A stretch of DNA of 7,522 nucleotides. Origin: Armatimonadota bacterium (GTDB taxonomy: Bacteria > Armatimonadota > Fimbriimonadia > Fimbriimonadales > Fimbriimonadaceae). Location: the NCBI GenBank assembly GCA_003516955.1, contig DPBN01000004.1:1-7522 (forward strand). The letters are read 5' to 3'. Each line of letters begins with the position of its first letter. Within the stretch, counting starts at the first letter, position 1. The position numbers and the translations under genes are program-made. Below, piece by piece: positions 1 through 6,933 of the stretch. Under the pieces are notes generated by a model. It was not told where the DNA came from, did not search any database, and saw only the letters and a program-made list of their open reading frames with translations.

Positions 1-768
1 GAAGCTCCCCTGCAGAGCCATCGGCCACTCGGTGAGGAACACGTTCTCCGCAACCAGCGCGTCGTCCAGGTCCGGAGCGCCGTCGGCCACGGCGGCCGCG
101 CCCTCGCGGATCCGACGTTCGCGCTCCTTCGGGTCTGGCTCCACCTGCCGCTGCCTGAGACCCTCCAAGAGCGCGGAGAACGTTCGTGCCTCGAACGACT
201 CGGGATGGTTGAACCGGTGGCCGCGGCTGAGCAAGCCGCTGCGCACCGACTCGATCGCGAACTCCACCGGCTCCCCGTCGAACGCGGCCAGAATCCAGCG
301 GATCGGCCGAGCGAACCGCAGCCGCCCGTGGCCCCATCGCATCGCCTTTTCGAAGGTCAAACCCGTGATGGCGGCTGGCAGAATGTCCGCGAGAACCTCC
401 CTCGCCGGACGGCCGGGCTCCACCCGCGTCGCCCACACGTAGTCGCCCTCGAGGCGCACGTCGCCGGGCGACACGCCCTGGCCGCGGCAGAAGCCCTCCA
501 GCGCCTTGGTCGGGTTTCCGTCCGCGTCATAGGCCGCGCGGACCGCGGGACCCCGAACCTCCTTCTTGCGGTCCGGCTGGCGCTCGGGAACGCCGCGGTA
601 GGCGACGATCAGCCGCCTAGGGGTCCCCATGGGCTCCGCGATGCGCTCGAACGACAGCCCGGCCTCGGCCAGCCCCGCCTCCACGCGCGACGCAAGCTCC
701 TCGTAAGCCTTCCTCACGAACGAGGCCGGGAGCTCCTCGCATCCGACCTCCAGCACCAGCTCCGGCAT
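1..768 (-). CDS. glyS: Glycyl-tRNA synthetase beta subunit, N-terminal 256 residues (cut by window edge)
   Basis: This is the beta subunit of the heterotetrameric (alpha2beta2) bacterial glycyl-tRNA synthetase, which helps charge tRNA-Gly with glycine in the cytoplasm. My reading of the minus strand from the ATG at 768 stays open for 256 codons to the window edge. It shows family landmarks in order: VGCEELPASF at residues 8-17 (usual GTEELP), TPRRLIV at 49-55, RGPAVRAAYDADGNPTKALEGF at about 72-93, MRWGHGRLRFARPIRWI at 143-159, and RSGLLSRGHRFNHP at 176-189. The family is usually near 690 residues, so roughly the last 60% lies outside the window. The start follows the NanE-ROK stop by 14 bp and has no good Shine-Dalgarno sequence (CTCTCCTCC precedes it), so translation may depend on coupling. 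The alpha subunit gene glyQ, often directly upstream of glyS, is not here. The family call is firm. Confidence 0.95.
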   Translation of the reverse strand, partial: MPELVLEVGCEELPASFVRKAYEELASRVEAGLAEAGLSFERIAEPMGTPRRLIVAYRGVPERQPDRKKEVRGPAVRAAYDADGNPTKALEGFCRGQGVSPGDVRLEGDYVWATRVEPGRPAREVLADILPAAITGLTFEKAMRWGHGRLRFARPIRWILAAFDGEPVEFAIESVRSGLLSRGHRFNHPESFEARTFSALLEGLRQRQVEPDPKERERRIREGAAAVADGAPDLDDALVAENVFLTEWPMALQGSF

Positions 769-782
769 GGAGGAGAGTGTAC

Positions 783-2228
783 CTACAGAGTCTTCAGCGC
801 CTTTGGCGGGAACAGCGCGAGGGCCGCCGCCCCGTGCAGCGCCGCTTGGCCGCCCAAGGGCGATCGGAGAACGCGGAACTGAGGCCAGCCCTTTCGGTAG
901 CCCAGGTCGACCTCGATCCAATCGGCGGCGCCCACAGGACCGCTCAGCACCACGATCTCCGGCAGCCAGACCGCGGCGATCGCGCGGATCGCCTCCCGCA
1001 CCGCCGCGTTCGCGCGCGCCTTCTGCTCCTCCGTGGGCTTCGCCGCCGTCGACACCCCGTCGAGCAGCTCCTCGAACGTCTGGCCGGTGCTCGTCGGCAG
1101 CTCGTGGAGCCTCGGGTACTGCCCCATCGATCCCACGACGAGCGACTGTTGGCTGCACAGCCCGCAAGCCACGCTCTTGCCCACCAGCAGGGTCGCAACC
1201 CGCCTGCCGGCGAACTCCGGCAAGCACGCGTGCGCCCACGCGGCCGCCAGAGCCCGGTTCAGCGACACCGTGGGCGCACCGATGGTCTCCGCCGTGAAAC
1301 GGGCCGTCCAGCCCCCGGGCGCCTCCCACACGTTGCCGGAGCGGGGGTTCACCGTGCCCGGGCTCGCCACCGAGACGCACTCCACGTCCCGCTGGGCCAC
1401 CACGGACCGGAACCATTGGATCCACTGGTCGGGACCACCCTCCAAGGGCGTCTGGTCGGTCTCCCGGAGCCTCCAGTCCTCGTCGAACAGCCCGAACCGC
1501 AGCCAATGGACGCCGATGTCGAACGCAGCCACCCGGCAGAACCGGCGCGAAGCCGCCTGCAGGAAGCGGCGGGTCTGAGCGGCAGGATCGGCGATGGCCG
1601 CCCCGACCACGACGCCCGACGCTCCGATCCTCAAAGCGGCCTCGATCTGCCACTCCTCGGCGAACTGCCCCTCCGCCAGCACGGGCCGGTCCGAGAGCTG
1701 CACCACTCTTCGGAGGAAGTCCCAATCCGGCCCGACGCGCAGACGGGCTTTGCCCGAGTATCCCGCGAGGCCCGTGGTTACCGCGTCGCAACCCGTATGG
1801 ATCGCGAACGCGGCCGTCTCCTCGTCGTCGCAGTCCGCGACCACCAGCCGGCCGTGCGAACGGATGGCCGTGACGAGGTCGCTCAGTCGTTCCCCGCCCG
1901 GCCGAGGCCGCGACGTCGCGTCCAGAGCGATCAGCTCGCAGCCTGCGTCGAGCAATTCGCGAACCTCCGCCATCGTCGGCGTGGAGCGCACGGGGCTGTC
2001 CGGATACTTGCGGTCGATCCGACCGATCACCGGCAGGCCCGTGGCGGCTTTGGCCCTTCGGACGGCCTCCGCGCCCTCAACCCGGAGCAGCCTGGCGCCG
2101 CCCTCGGCGCAAGCCCGCGCCAGGCGCTCCCGCACCTCATGGTTGTCGAGGGCCGAGCCATCCGAGCAATGGACCGACGCCACCACCGGCGCCTCGCGCA
2201 GAAGACGTCTCAGCGACGATCCGTCCAT
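783..2228 (-). CDS. Fused NanE-like epimerase / ROK-family protein with degenerate active sites
   Basis: This 481-residue protein joins a NanE-like TIM barrel (about 1-226; N-acetylmannosamine-6-phosphate 2-epimerase family) to a ROK sugar-kinase/repressor fold (about 230-481). NanE landmarks are RVEG 49-52, LPVIGRIDRKYPDSPVRSTPT 65-85, ALDATSRPRP 101-110, GCDAVTTGLAGYS 146-158, VLAEGQ 183-188 and GVVVGAAI 205-212. ROK landmarks are FDIG 236-239, SPGTVNPRSGNVWEAPGGW 289-307, VVLSGPVGAAD 426-436 and GGQAALHGAAALAL 459-472. Key residues are missing. The catalytic Lys of the family's IKRDY motif is Asp72 (IDRKY), EGR is EGQ at 186-188, the ROK DxGGT is DIGVH, the catalytic NDAN is NRAL at 324-327, and GEIGH plus CxCGxxGC are absent (SMGQ at 367-370, no Cys cluster). 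Normal members would act in ManNAc/sialic acid salvage. I infer a pseudoenzyme or a protein of altered specificity. It starts at an ATG 50 bp after the RuvC-like gene, behind only a weak G-rich site. The family call is good; the function is unknown. Confidence 0.85.
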   Translation of the reverse strand: MDGSSLRRLLREAPVVASVHCSDGSALDNHEVRERLARACAEGGARLLRVEGAEAVRRAKAATGLPVIGRIDRKYPDSPVRSTPTMAEVRELLDAGCELIALDATSRPRPGGERLSDLVTAIRSHGRLVVADCDDEETAAFAIHTGCDAVTTGLAGYSGKARLRVGPDWDFLRRVVQLSDRPVLAEGQFAEEWQIEAALRIGASGVVVGAAIADPAAQTRRFLQAASRRFCRVAAFDIGVHWLRFGLFDEDWRLRETDQTPLEGGPDQWIQWFRSVVAQRDVECVSVASPGTVNPRSGNVWEAPGGWTARFTAETIGAPTVSLNRALAAAWAHACLPEFAGRRVATLLVGKSVACGLCSQQSLVVGSMGQYPRLHELPTSTGQTFEELLDGVSTAAKPTEEQKARANAAVREAIRAIAAVWLPEIVVLSGPVGAADWIEVDLGYRKGWPQFRVLRSPLGGQAALHGAAALALFPPKALKTL

Positions 2229-2278
2229 CGCAAACCCCCGCTTCTATTGTGCATCCGGAAACCGGCCTGCACCAACGT
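2229..2278 (-). other. Longest intergenic gap (50 bp), between the RuvC-like gene and the NanE-ROK gene
   Basis: This is the only gap in the window large enough for a promoter. The minus strand contains TTGGTG and, about 20 bases later, CAATAG, followed by GCGGGGG near the NanE-ROK start. The match to a sigma70 promoter is poor and the spacing is long. A short CCGG-TTT-CCGG inverted repeat is present but is too small and lacks a T-run to be a terminator. I see no convincing signal. Confidence 0.3.
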
Positions 2279-2692
2279 TCAGGCAAGAAGGACCCGCTCG
2301 GCGAGGATCAGGGCGACGAAATCGTCGAACGGCTCCGGCGGGACCAGCATGGTGGAAGGCAGCAGCCGCCTCCAGCCCCGCCGCGGGTTGTGCTCCCAAT
2401 ACCGCTCGCGCGCCTGCATGGTGGTGTTCTTCTCGTCCACGATCAGAATCCCCAGAGACGGTGCCAACTCCCGGAGCACGTGGACGACGGGCTTCGAGTG
2501 CGTGCCCGATCCGACGATGGCCAAGTCGGGCCTCCGCACGGAAAAGGCCTCGGCCACGGCCGCGGCGAGCTCCTCCGTCCGGGCGATCTTGCGCCACAGC
2601 AGTTCGATCCTCTGGTCCGGCCCACGGCGAACCAGGGCGATGCCGCACTTCGCCGTCCCAGGATCCACAGCCAGAACCACCTTCTCGGGCAT
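2279..2692 (-). CDS. RuvC/YqgF-like RNase H-fold protein (putative nuclease)
   Basis: This 137-residue protein belongs to the RuvC-like RNase H superfamily, near the YqgF/RuvX group (16S rRNA maturation) and the Holliday-junction-resolvase-like proteins. The fold signature and likely metal ligands are visible: VLAVDPGTAKCGIALV at 6-21 with Asp10, a DLAIVGSGT strand at 56-64, IVDEKNTTMQA at 84-94 with Glu87 (YqgF proteins usually have DER.TT or DER.SS here), and PFDDFVALILAER at 121-133 with Asp123/Asp124. Between the Glu motif and the last Asp there is a stretch (99-120: Trp-Glu-His-Asn, Arg-rich, then LVPPEP) longer than in classical YqgF, so it is a divergent subfamily rather than plain yqgF. 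Its ATG lies 9 bp after the DUF3084 stop with no strong ribosome site. All candidate catalytic acids are present, so I expect a working nuclease, but whether the substrate is rRNA or branched DNA cannot be read from the sequence. Confidence 0.85.
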   Translation of the reverse strand: MPEKVVLAVDPGTAKCGIALVRRGPDQRIELLWRKIARTEELAAAVAEAFSVRRPDLAIVGSGTHSKPVVHVLRELAPSLGILIVDEKNTTMQARERYWEHNPRRGWRRLLPSTMLVPPEPFDDFVALILAERVLLA

Positions 2693-2701
2693 GGGGCGAG
2701 C

Positions 2702-4216
2702 CTACCGAATCACAAAGCGGATCTTCAGGGGGTCCGCGGCCCGCAGGTCTCCGTCGGCCACCGCCCGGAGGCGAACCATCCGGTTGGCGTCCCGGATCCG
2801 CTGGACGACGTCCAGAATCTCGACGCGCCCGAGCGAATCCTCCCGGCCGCGGGCGGGGATCATCCTCTCCTTGAGCACCCGATCCACGACGCTCTGCCGC
2901 ACGAAGTCGGCGACGTCCTTCGCCACCTGGTCGTCGCTCCGCGTGCCGTCGATCCTCGTCTCGGCGATGGTCTCGCCGTCGCGGAACACGATCGGGTTGC
3001 GGTACACGCGGATCGTCAGCGGGACGTACTCGCCCCGGAATGCGTTGAAGCTCGCAGTGGCGATCAGGACCAGGTTCTCCGAGTTCCCGGTCAGGCTCCG
3101 CACGATCTCGGCCTCCTGCTGCGCCGCCGTCACCACTCCCGAGGGCGTGCTCGCGTCGAAGAGCCCGGCCGGAGAGCTCAGTCCGGGCAGAGGCTGCGCC
3201 CCCCGCTCCGCGGCCCTCGTCCGGGCGATCCGCAGCAGGCTCCGAAGCGCCGCGTCGGCCGCCTCGCGGCTGAGCCTGGGCTCCACGGGGTACCTCGCTA
3301 GCTCCTCGCCGATCGCGAAGATCATCGGCTCGGTCCGGGTCCGGCCGATGCTCTGCCTCAGCTGCTCCGTACGGGTGGCGAGCTGCTCCTCGGCGGCCTT
3401 CAGCTCGGCCTGGCGCTGGTCCCGCTGGAGCTTGATGCGCTCCAGGTCCGCTTCGAAACCGCGCAGGGTCTGTTCGTAGGCCTCGCGCACCTTGGCCAGG
3501 TCACCCTCCAAGCGCTGCCGGTCCGAGGCCAGCTGGGCGACCTCCTGCCGAGCTTGATCCACCTGCTTGGTCAGCCGCGCGTTCTCTTGGTCGAGCCTGA
3601 GGTTCTCGCGATAGGCGTCCTCGCGCTCACGGTTGATGGCGTTGAACTCGCGCTGCAGCGAGGCGTATTCCTTTCGCGCGCGATCCAGCTTGCTCTGCGC
3701 GGATTGCAGCTCCGCCAGGCGCTTGGCAAGGTCGCCGTTGAGCCGAGCGATGCGCGCCTGCAGCGCAGCGGCCCTCTTGCCCGCGACCAAGCTCGCTTGG
3801 CGATAGCGCTCCGTCTGAGCCTCCAGCTGCTTCATGCGATTCTGGAGCGCACCGAGCCTCCGGTTCAGCTCGCCGACTTGGCGAGCCTTGGCGCCGATCT
3901 CGCGCGCCAAGGAGAGTCGCTCCTCCTCGAGGTTGCCGACCAGCGTCTGGAGCCTCGCCGACTCCTCCGCGAGGAGCCTTCCGCGGATGAGCCACTCCCG
4001 CGCGTCCCGGCTCGCGGCCATCACCACGAGCACCGTGACCAGCGGGATCAGGACCCCCGCGCCGACGGTCATCAGTTCGGCCGTGTGGCGAGGCCGCAGC
4101 CCGAACAGGCTCAGCCTCTTCTTGCCCAAGCGCCGGCCCAAGCGGTCCGCCAGCAAGGCGATCACGCCTCCCAGCAACACCACCAGAACCAGAAACCCGA
4201 CGCTCAGAACATCCAT
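2702..4216 (-). CDS. DUF3084 membrane-anchored coiled-coil protein
   Basis: This 504-residue protein has the DUF3084 layout known mainly from cyanobacteria and Deinococcota. It begins with a hydrophobic helix (about 5-22), then a strongly basic loop with RLGRRLGKKRLSLFGLRPRHT at about 25-45, then a second hydrophobic helix (about 50-68). A very long Glu/Arg/Gln/Leu-rich segment without prolines follows (about 80-290), which should form a coiled coil. The C-terminal globular domain (about 295-504) includes VLIATASFNAFRGEYVPL at 383-400, VYRNPIVFRDGETIAETRIDG at about 404-424 and VADFVRQSVVDRVLKERMIP at about 435-454. By the positive-inside rule the basic loop is cytoplasmic, which places the coil and C-terminal domain in the periplasm; this is inference. 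No biochemical role is established to my knowledge. The ATG sits 13 bp after the lptF/G stop with a purine-rich GAGAGGGG upstream. Its place in an Lpt operon suggests a role in envelope assembly. Confidence 0.88.
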   Translation of the reverse strand: MDVLSVGFLVLVVLLGGVIALLADRLGRRLGKKRLSLFGLRPRHTAELMTVGAGVLIPLVTVLVVMAASRDAREWLIRGRLLAEESARLQTLVGNLEEERLSLAREIGAKARQVGELNRRLGALQNRMKQLEAQTERYRQASLVAGKRAAALQARIARLNGDLAKRLAELQSAQSKLDRARKEYASLQREFNAINREREDAYRENLRLDQENARLTKQVDQARQEVAQLASDRQRLEGDLAKVREAYEQTLRGFEADLERIKLQRDQRQAELKAAEEQLATRTEQLRQSIGRTRTEPMIFAIGEELARYPVEPRLSREAADAALRSLLRIARTRAAERGAQPLPGLSSPAGLFDASTPSGVVTAAQQEAEIVRSLTGNSENLVLIATASFNAFRGEYVPLTIRVYRNPIVFRDGETIAETRIDGTRSDDQVAKDVADFVRQSVVDRVLKERMIPARGREDSLGRVEILDVVQRIRDANRMVRLRAVADGDLRAADPLKIRFVIR

Positions 4217-4229
4217 CGGCAGACCCCTC

Positions 4230-5339
4230 TCAATGGTTCTTCCGTCGGATCGTCGCCACCGCGAGAACCGTGCCGACCACGACCGGCAGGAAGCTCGCCA
4301 CGATCGGCGGGACGTTCCTTCCCTGAGCCAAGACCCCCATCACGTTGCTCAGGACGAAGTATCCGAGGATGATCGCCACGGACAGCACGTAGCCGGCGGC
4401 CGCGCCCGTGCGGTGGTTGCGGATGCCCAGGGGAGCGCCGACCAGCGCGAACACGAACGCCGCAAGAGGCAGCGCGATCTTGTTGTAGTAGCCGTACTCC
4501 AAGTTCGCCACCTGACGGTCGTCCACACGGTCTGCCTTGGCCCGCCGGATCTGCTCCCGGAACTCCGCCATGCTGAACGAGTCCAGGTTCCGGACCCGGC
4601 TGGCCAGCAGGTCCTTCGGTTCGCGGTCCAGCCGTGGCACCTCCCGGGGCCAGAGCCCGTTCGTCAGCTCGATTCGGCTGCTCCCATCGGCGGTCACGAT
4701 CGAGGCGCGCCCACGGATTCTCCACTCGCGGTCGTTCTCGAACACCATGCTGTCCGCGTTCAGATAGAACGCCGGCTTGCCTGAGTCCCTGTTGAAGACC
4801 ACCACGTTCACTTCCTTCAACGTCTTGCGGGCCAGGTCGAAGTCCCTCGCGTTGAGCTGCGCGACCAAGACGCCCTTCTCGAACACCGGATAGCCGAGCG
4901 GACGCAGGCGATCCGAGCGGATCTGCTTGACGATGTCCTCCTTCAGCGTCTCGGCCCGCAGAGTGGCGGGGGGCACGACCAGCTCGTTCAGCAGGAAGGT
5001 CGCCACGGCCACGGCAAGCCCGAAGGCTGCGACCGGCATCATGATCCTTCCCAGGCTCAGGCCGGCGGCCCGCATCGCCACCACCTCGCTGTCGCCACTG
5101 AGGCGGCCGAAGGCCTGCAGAGAGGCCAAGAGCGCCGCCATGGCGAACGTCTTGGCCAGCACCCCGGGCAGAAAGAGCACGGTCATCTCCAGCACGGTGC
5201 CCGGCTCGACGCCTTGGGCGAGGTACTCCGTGACTTGGAACAGATACAGGATGGTCATGATCAGGGCGGTGAAGATCGCCACCCCGAAGGCCCAAGGCCC
5301 GATCAGCTCGCGCAGAACGAGCACCCAGAGCCGGCTCAA
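4230..5339 (-). CDS. lptF: LptF/LptG-type (YjgP/YjgQ) lipopolysaccharide export permease
   Basis: This 369-residue permease is the membrane part of the Lpt ABC exporter that extracts LPS from the inner membrane and feeds it to the periplasmic bridge. The family layout is clear. Three N-terminal membrane helices lie at about 16-37, 50-75 and 100-122, with [18 protein letters not shown] between the second and third (78-95), the conserved region that contacts LptB. A periplasmic beta-jellyroll domain follows (about 125-280). Three C-terminal helices lie at about 286-306, 312-334 and 344-363, preceded by [22 protein letters not shown] (284-305). The start codon is TTG, chosen because it forms a TTGA overlap with the lptB stop and gives the family's usual N-terminus (LRELIGPW at 9-16); a GTG five codons later is the alternative. 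Only one such gene is in the window, so I cannot decide between LptF and LptG. It could work as a homodimer or pair with a partner encoded elsewhere. Confidence 0.93.
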   Translation of the reverse strand: MSRLWVLVLRELIGPWAFGVAIFTALIMTILYLFQVTEYLAQGVEPGTVLEMTVLFLPGVLAKTFAMAALLASLQAFGRLSGDSEVVAMRAAGLSLGRIMMPVAAFGLAVAVATFLLNELVVPPATLRAETLKEDIVKQIRSDRLRPLGYPVFEKGVLVAQLNARDFDLARKTLKEVNVVVFNRDSGKPAFYLNADSMVFENDREWRIRGRASIVTADGSSRIELTNGLWPREVPRLDREPKDLLASRVRNLDSFSMAEFREQIRRAKADRVDDRQVANLEYGYYNKIALPLAAFVFALVGAPLGIRNHRTGAAAGYVLSVAIILGYFVLSNVMGVLAQGRNVPPIVASFLPVVVGTVLAVATIRRKNH

Positions 5340-6136
5340 CTCTCCACGTCCTCCCCGTAGCCCTCGGCCTGCGGCGCGGCGATCGGCTCGTTGGCCGCCT
5401 CGTCGATCTCAGCCACCTCGGTCGCGAACTGCCTGCCGAGATAGTGCTTCCGCACGAGCGGGTCGGCGGCAACCTCGGCGGCGTCTCCTTGGGCGATGAT
5501 CCTGCCGTCGATAAGGATGTAGTTGCGGTCCGTGATGCGGAGCGTCGCCCCCACGTTGTGGTCGGTGATGAGGATGCCGATGTTCCGGCTCTTCAGGCGG
5601 AAGATGATCTCCTGGATCTCCTCGATCGTGACCGGATCGATGCCGGTGAACGGTTCGTCCAGCAGGATGAACTTCGGGTCGGAGGCCAGCGCCCGGGCCA
5701 CCTCCACCCTCCGCCGCTCGCCGCCAGAGAGCACCGTGGCCGGAACGTTGAGCAACCGGTCCACGTGGAGCTCCTCGGCGAGCGCCCGGATTCGCTCCGC
5801 CATCTCGGCTCGCGGGAAGCCGCGGGCCTCCAAAGCCAGACGGATGTTGTCCGCGACCGTCAGGCGGCGGAACACGCTCGGCTCCTGCGCCAGGTAACCG
5901 ATGCCGGCGCGCGCCCGCAGGTACATCGGAAGCCGGGTGATGTCCCGGTCGTCCAGAAACACCCTGCCTCCGTCGGGCCGGACCAGCCCCACGACCATGT
6001 AGAAGGTCGTCGTCTTCCCCGCGCCGTTCGGACCCAGAAGGCCGACGATCTCGCCCTGGTCCACCGTGAAGCTCACGTCCCGGACGACCGTGCGCCCGCG
6101 GTATCGCTTCACCAGCCCTTCCGCGCGGATTCTCAT
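5336..6136 (-). CDS. lptB: LPS export ABC transporter ATP-binding protein LptB
   Basis: This 266-residue cytoplasmic ATPase powers LPS extraction by the Lpt complex. All ABC motifs are intact: Walker [10 protein letters not shown] at 35-43, Q-loop Gln84 ([17 protein letters not shown], 81-97, typical of LptB), signature [10 protein letters not shown] at 136-145, Walker [14 protein letters not shown] at 156-168 with Glu161, and H-loop His193 (ITDHNV). The ATG overlaps the lptA-like stop as ATGA. The TGA stop overlaps the TTG of the permease gene, so ATPase and permease are probably made by coupled translation. Compared with the usual length near 240 residues, there is an extra acidic, Ala/Glu-rich tail of about 30 residues (237-266) after the HYLG motif (231-234). 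The tail looks disordered and is a lineage variation of unknown role. Confidence 0.97.
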   Translation of the reverse strand: MRIRAEGLVKRYRGRTVVRDVSFTVDQGEIVGLLGPNGAGKTTTFYMVVGLVRPDGGRVFLDDRDITRLPMYLRARAGIGYLAQEPSVFRRLTVADNIRLALEARGFPRAEMAERIRALAEELHVDRLLNVPATVLSGGERRRVEVARALASDPKFILLDEPFTGIDPVTIEEIQEIIFRLKSRNIGILITDHNVGATLRITDRNYILIDGRIIAQGDAAEVAADPLVRKHYLGRQFATEVAEIDEAANEPIAAPQAEGYGEDVES

Positions 6137-6933
6137 CGCTCAGCCGCCGCCTTCCGCCTGACCGCCGATTCTGCGGGAGTGCCCTCCAGCTCCACGCTGG
6201 TTGGGTTCTTCGCGGCATCCAGGCGGATGGTCGCCTTGTTCGCCCAAGCCTCGCCGCCGTAGAACAGATCCTCGCCCCGCAGATGCACGTTGCCGACCAG
6301 CACCAGAACCCCCTGCGCGGAGTCGTAGGACAGGCGGTCCGAGGTTCCGTCCAAATCCAGTCCCTTGTCGCCCTGCCGGACGAAGCGGAAGCGCACGCCA
6401 CCGTCCACCTCCAGGCTCTTCACGGCCTCGCTCGGGGCGCTTCCCGAAACCGGGGCCAAGGCGGCGGTCGCGTTCTGACCACGAATGTCGAACGACTGCT
6501 TGGTGGCCGGCTCCTCCTGTGTGAGCCGCACGCCGCCCCTCAGCCTCAGCTGCGAGCTCGCAGAGGCGTACGATGCATTCCCGCTCTCCACACGCAGGGT
6601 CGTCGGAGACCGCTGGGCCGAGCCTCGCTGGAAGGTCGCCCGCACCTGGCCGGACAGGTCGGCCGACACGAGCTCGAACGCCTCGCCTTGGCGGACGACC
6701 AAGCCCTCGATCCGGTTCGCGCGCGCCTCCATGGCCTGACGGGACCACTTGGCCACCACGGGCTGCCCAACCCCTAGGAACGAAAGCCGGTTGCCGTCCA
6801 GCCGACGGGTGGCCCAGCTGGCGAAACCCGTAACCTCCATCGTGCCCCCCTTGTCCCGGAACACGATCTTCTGGCCCTGGAATCCCGCCAGCAACAGGCT
6901 GGCGATCCCGATCCACGCGAGTCGTGCTTTCAT
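6133..6933 (-). CDS. lptA: LptA/OstA-like periplasmic LPS-transport bridge protein
   Basis: This 266-residue secreted protein resembles the OstA/LptA beta-jellyroll family, which forms the periplasmic path for LPS between LptC and LptD. I chose the ATG at 6933 because it overlaps the upstream stop as ATGA and opens with a signal peptide (MKAR, then a hydrophobic stretch to about residue 17, then GQ); the frame stays open further upstream but that part is a shadow of lptC. No lipobox Cys is present. The mature part has repeated short beta-strand units separated by Gly/Asp/Asn, as in OstA proteins: [20 protein letters not shown] (111-130), [10 protein letters not shown] (131-140), [12 protein letters not shown] (173-184), [20 protein letters not shown] (196-215) and [21 protein letters not shown] (216-236). 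The family call rests on this pattern and on location between lptC and lptB. Similarity to E. coli LptA itself is probably low. Confidence 0.85.
   Translation of the reverse strand: MKARLAWIGIASLLLAGFQGQKIVFRDKGGTMEVTGFASWATRRLDGNRLSFLGVGQPVVAKWSRQAMEARANRIEGLVVRQGEAFELVSADLSGQVRATFQRGSAQRSPTTLRVESGNASYASASSQLRLRGGVRLTQEEPATKQSFDIRGQNATAALAPVSGSAPSEAVKSLEVDGGVRFRFVRQGDKGLDLDGTSDRLSYDSAQGVLVLVGNVHLRGEDLFYGGEAWANKATIRLDAAKNPTSVELEGTPAESAVRRKAAAER

Noticed and set aside
769..776. GGAGGAGA next to the glyS start as a ribosome site
   Set aside because: The purine-rich sequence is on the plus strand; in the glyS mRNA it reads as pyrimidines (TCTCCTCC), so it cannot bind the anti-Shine-Dalgarno.
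205..882. Plus-strand open frame opposite the start of glyS
   Set aside because: The minus strand there encodes clear GlyS motifs without interruption; the plus frame is a low-complexity shadow.
2245..2265. CCGG-TTT-CCGG inverted repeat in the 50-bp gap as a terminator
   Set aside because: The stem is only four base pairs and no T-run follows, so termination before the NanE-ROK gene is not supported.
777..3479. A 900-codon open frame on the plus strand, antisense to the NanE-ROK, RuvC-like and DUF3084 genes
   Set aside because: Its translation is Arg/Pro/Ser-rich with no domain, and it crosses three well-supported genes. Long antisense frames are expected where GC-rich codon bias removes stops.
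4204..5472. A 422-codon minus-strand frame over the permease gene
   Set aside because: It is another frame of the same strand as the permease, Arg/Gly/Pro-rich, with no membrane helices; the permease frame has full family structure.
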